A stretch of 64,000 bases of DNA, from the NCBI RefSeq assembly GCF_002749975.1, contig NZ_PEIG01000010.1, forward strand, positions 124,001 through 188,000. The letters run 5' to 3'. Source of the DNA: Gloeocapsopsis sp. IPPAS B-1203 (lineage in GTDB: Bacteria; Cyanobacteriota; Cyanobacteriia; Cyanobacteriales; Chroococcidiopsidaceae). Below are positions 63,959 to 64,000 of the stretch, in pieces. The position numbers and the translations under genes were made by a program. Below the pieces are notes generated by a model that saw only the letters and a program-made list of their open reading frames with translations, was not told the origin of the DNA and searched no databases. Numbering within the stretch: position 1 is the stretch's first letter; each line of letters starts with the position of its first letter.

Positions 63959-64000
63959 TGCTGCAATTTTTTGAGTATGACAACTGAGTCGTTTGTGATA

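Noticed and set aside
1-64000. tRNA, rRNA, CRISPR array, prophage or intact insertion sequence
   Set aside because: Scanned by eye for GTTCGA-type T-loops, direct-repeat arrays and transposase motifs on both strands; none convincing. A tRNA-finding program would be decisive.

Overview
The window is a 64 kb stretch of a cyanobacterial chromosome. The evidence is the dense scatter of the HIP1 octamer GCGATCGC in genes and spacers, the efp-accB pair, a thylakoid-type cyclophilin, a CSP41b-like epimerase, a fibrillin/PAP-like protein, a glutamine riboswitch ahead of a glutamine-synthetase inactivating factor, and moderate GC with long AT-rich spacers. Gene content (large envelope-polysaccharide set, two FGGY kinases, several Uma2 nucleases) fits a unicellular/colonial, Chroococcidiopsis- or Gloeocapsa-like lineage, but that placement is inference. 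No tRNA, rRNA, CRISPR array, intact insertion sequence or prophage was recognised.

Layout. 1-4.2 kb: truncated cyclophilin, efp, accB, an ArsR regulator, a GerMN protein and a DUF2993 protein. 4.5-10.2 kb: proS, a MATE exporter divergent from an AraC regulator, and an HxlR regulator divergent from an SDR oxidoreductase. 10.2-11 kb: a region holding three very small genes that a 60-residue cutoff misses. Two of them (a GifA/IF7-like factor and a PirA-like protein) sit behind a recognisable glutamine riboswitch and end at an intrinsic terminator. 11-17 kb: RidA-like, fibrillin-like, Uma2, acetoacetate-decarboxylase-like, dnaK and a di-haem-type membrane cytochrome b. 17.4-27.1 kb: a sugar uptake and phosphorylation island (phosphomannose-isomerase-like protein, two xylulokinase-like FGGY kinases, a Rbs-type ABC importer and ribokinase). 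The ABC ATPase gene of this island is split by an apparent one-base deletion.

27.6-38.8 kb: dusB, a CPA2 K+/H+ antiporter, an MFS carrier, Uma2, a MEKHLA protein, uvrB, then a run of small stress-type genes (a novel-looking repeat protein, CsbD, a lipoprotein, a membrane-anchored acidic protein) and rpe. 39-42.7 kb: an exported subtilase-like protein whose apparent catalytic Asp is Glu, immediately followed by a serpin, and then a CAP-domain protein. 43-52.4 kb: a two-gene small-protein operon, Uma2, mnmE, tex, a large CHASE4-HAMP-GAF-GGDEF-EAL protein and a SET-domain protein.

52.5-60.8 kb is an exopolysaccharide/LPS region: galE, two polyprenyl-phosphate sugar transferases, a GT4 glycosyltransferase, gmd and fcl (GDP-mannose to GDP-L-fucose), with pgsA and a CSP41b-like gene inserted as an overlapping convergent pair. 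61-64 kb: 5-formyl-THF cyclo-ligase, a striking double hairpin, a sugar ABC permease and an ADP-ribosylglycohydrolase-like protein.

The most interesting points are the riboswitch-controlled nitrogen small-protein operon, the subtilase-like/serpin pair, the 22-residue repeat protein, the broken sugar-importer ATPase and the 34-base palindrome at 61.83 kb.
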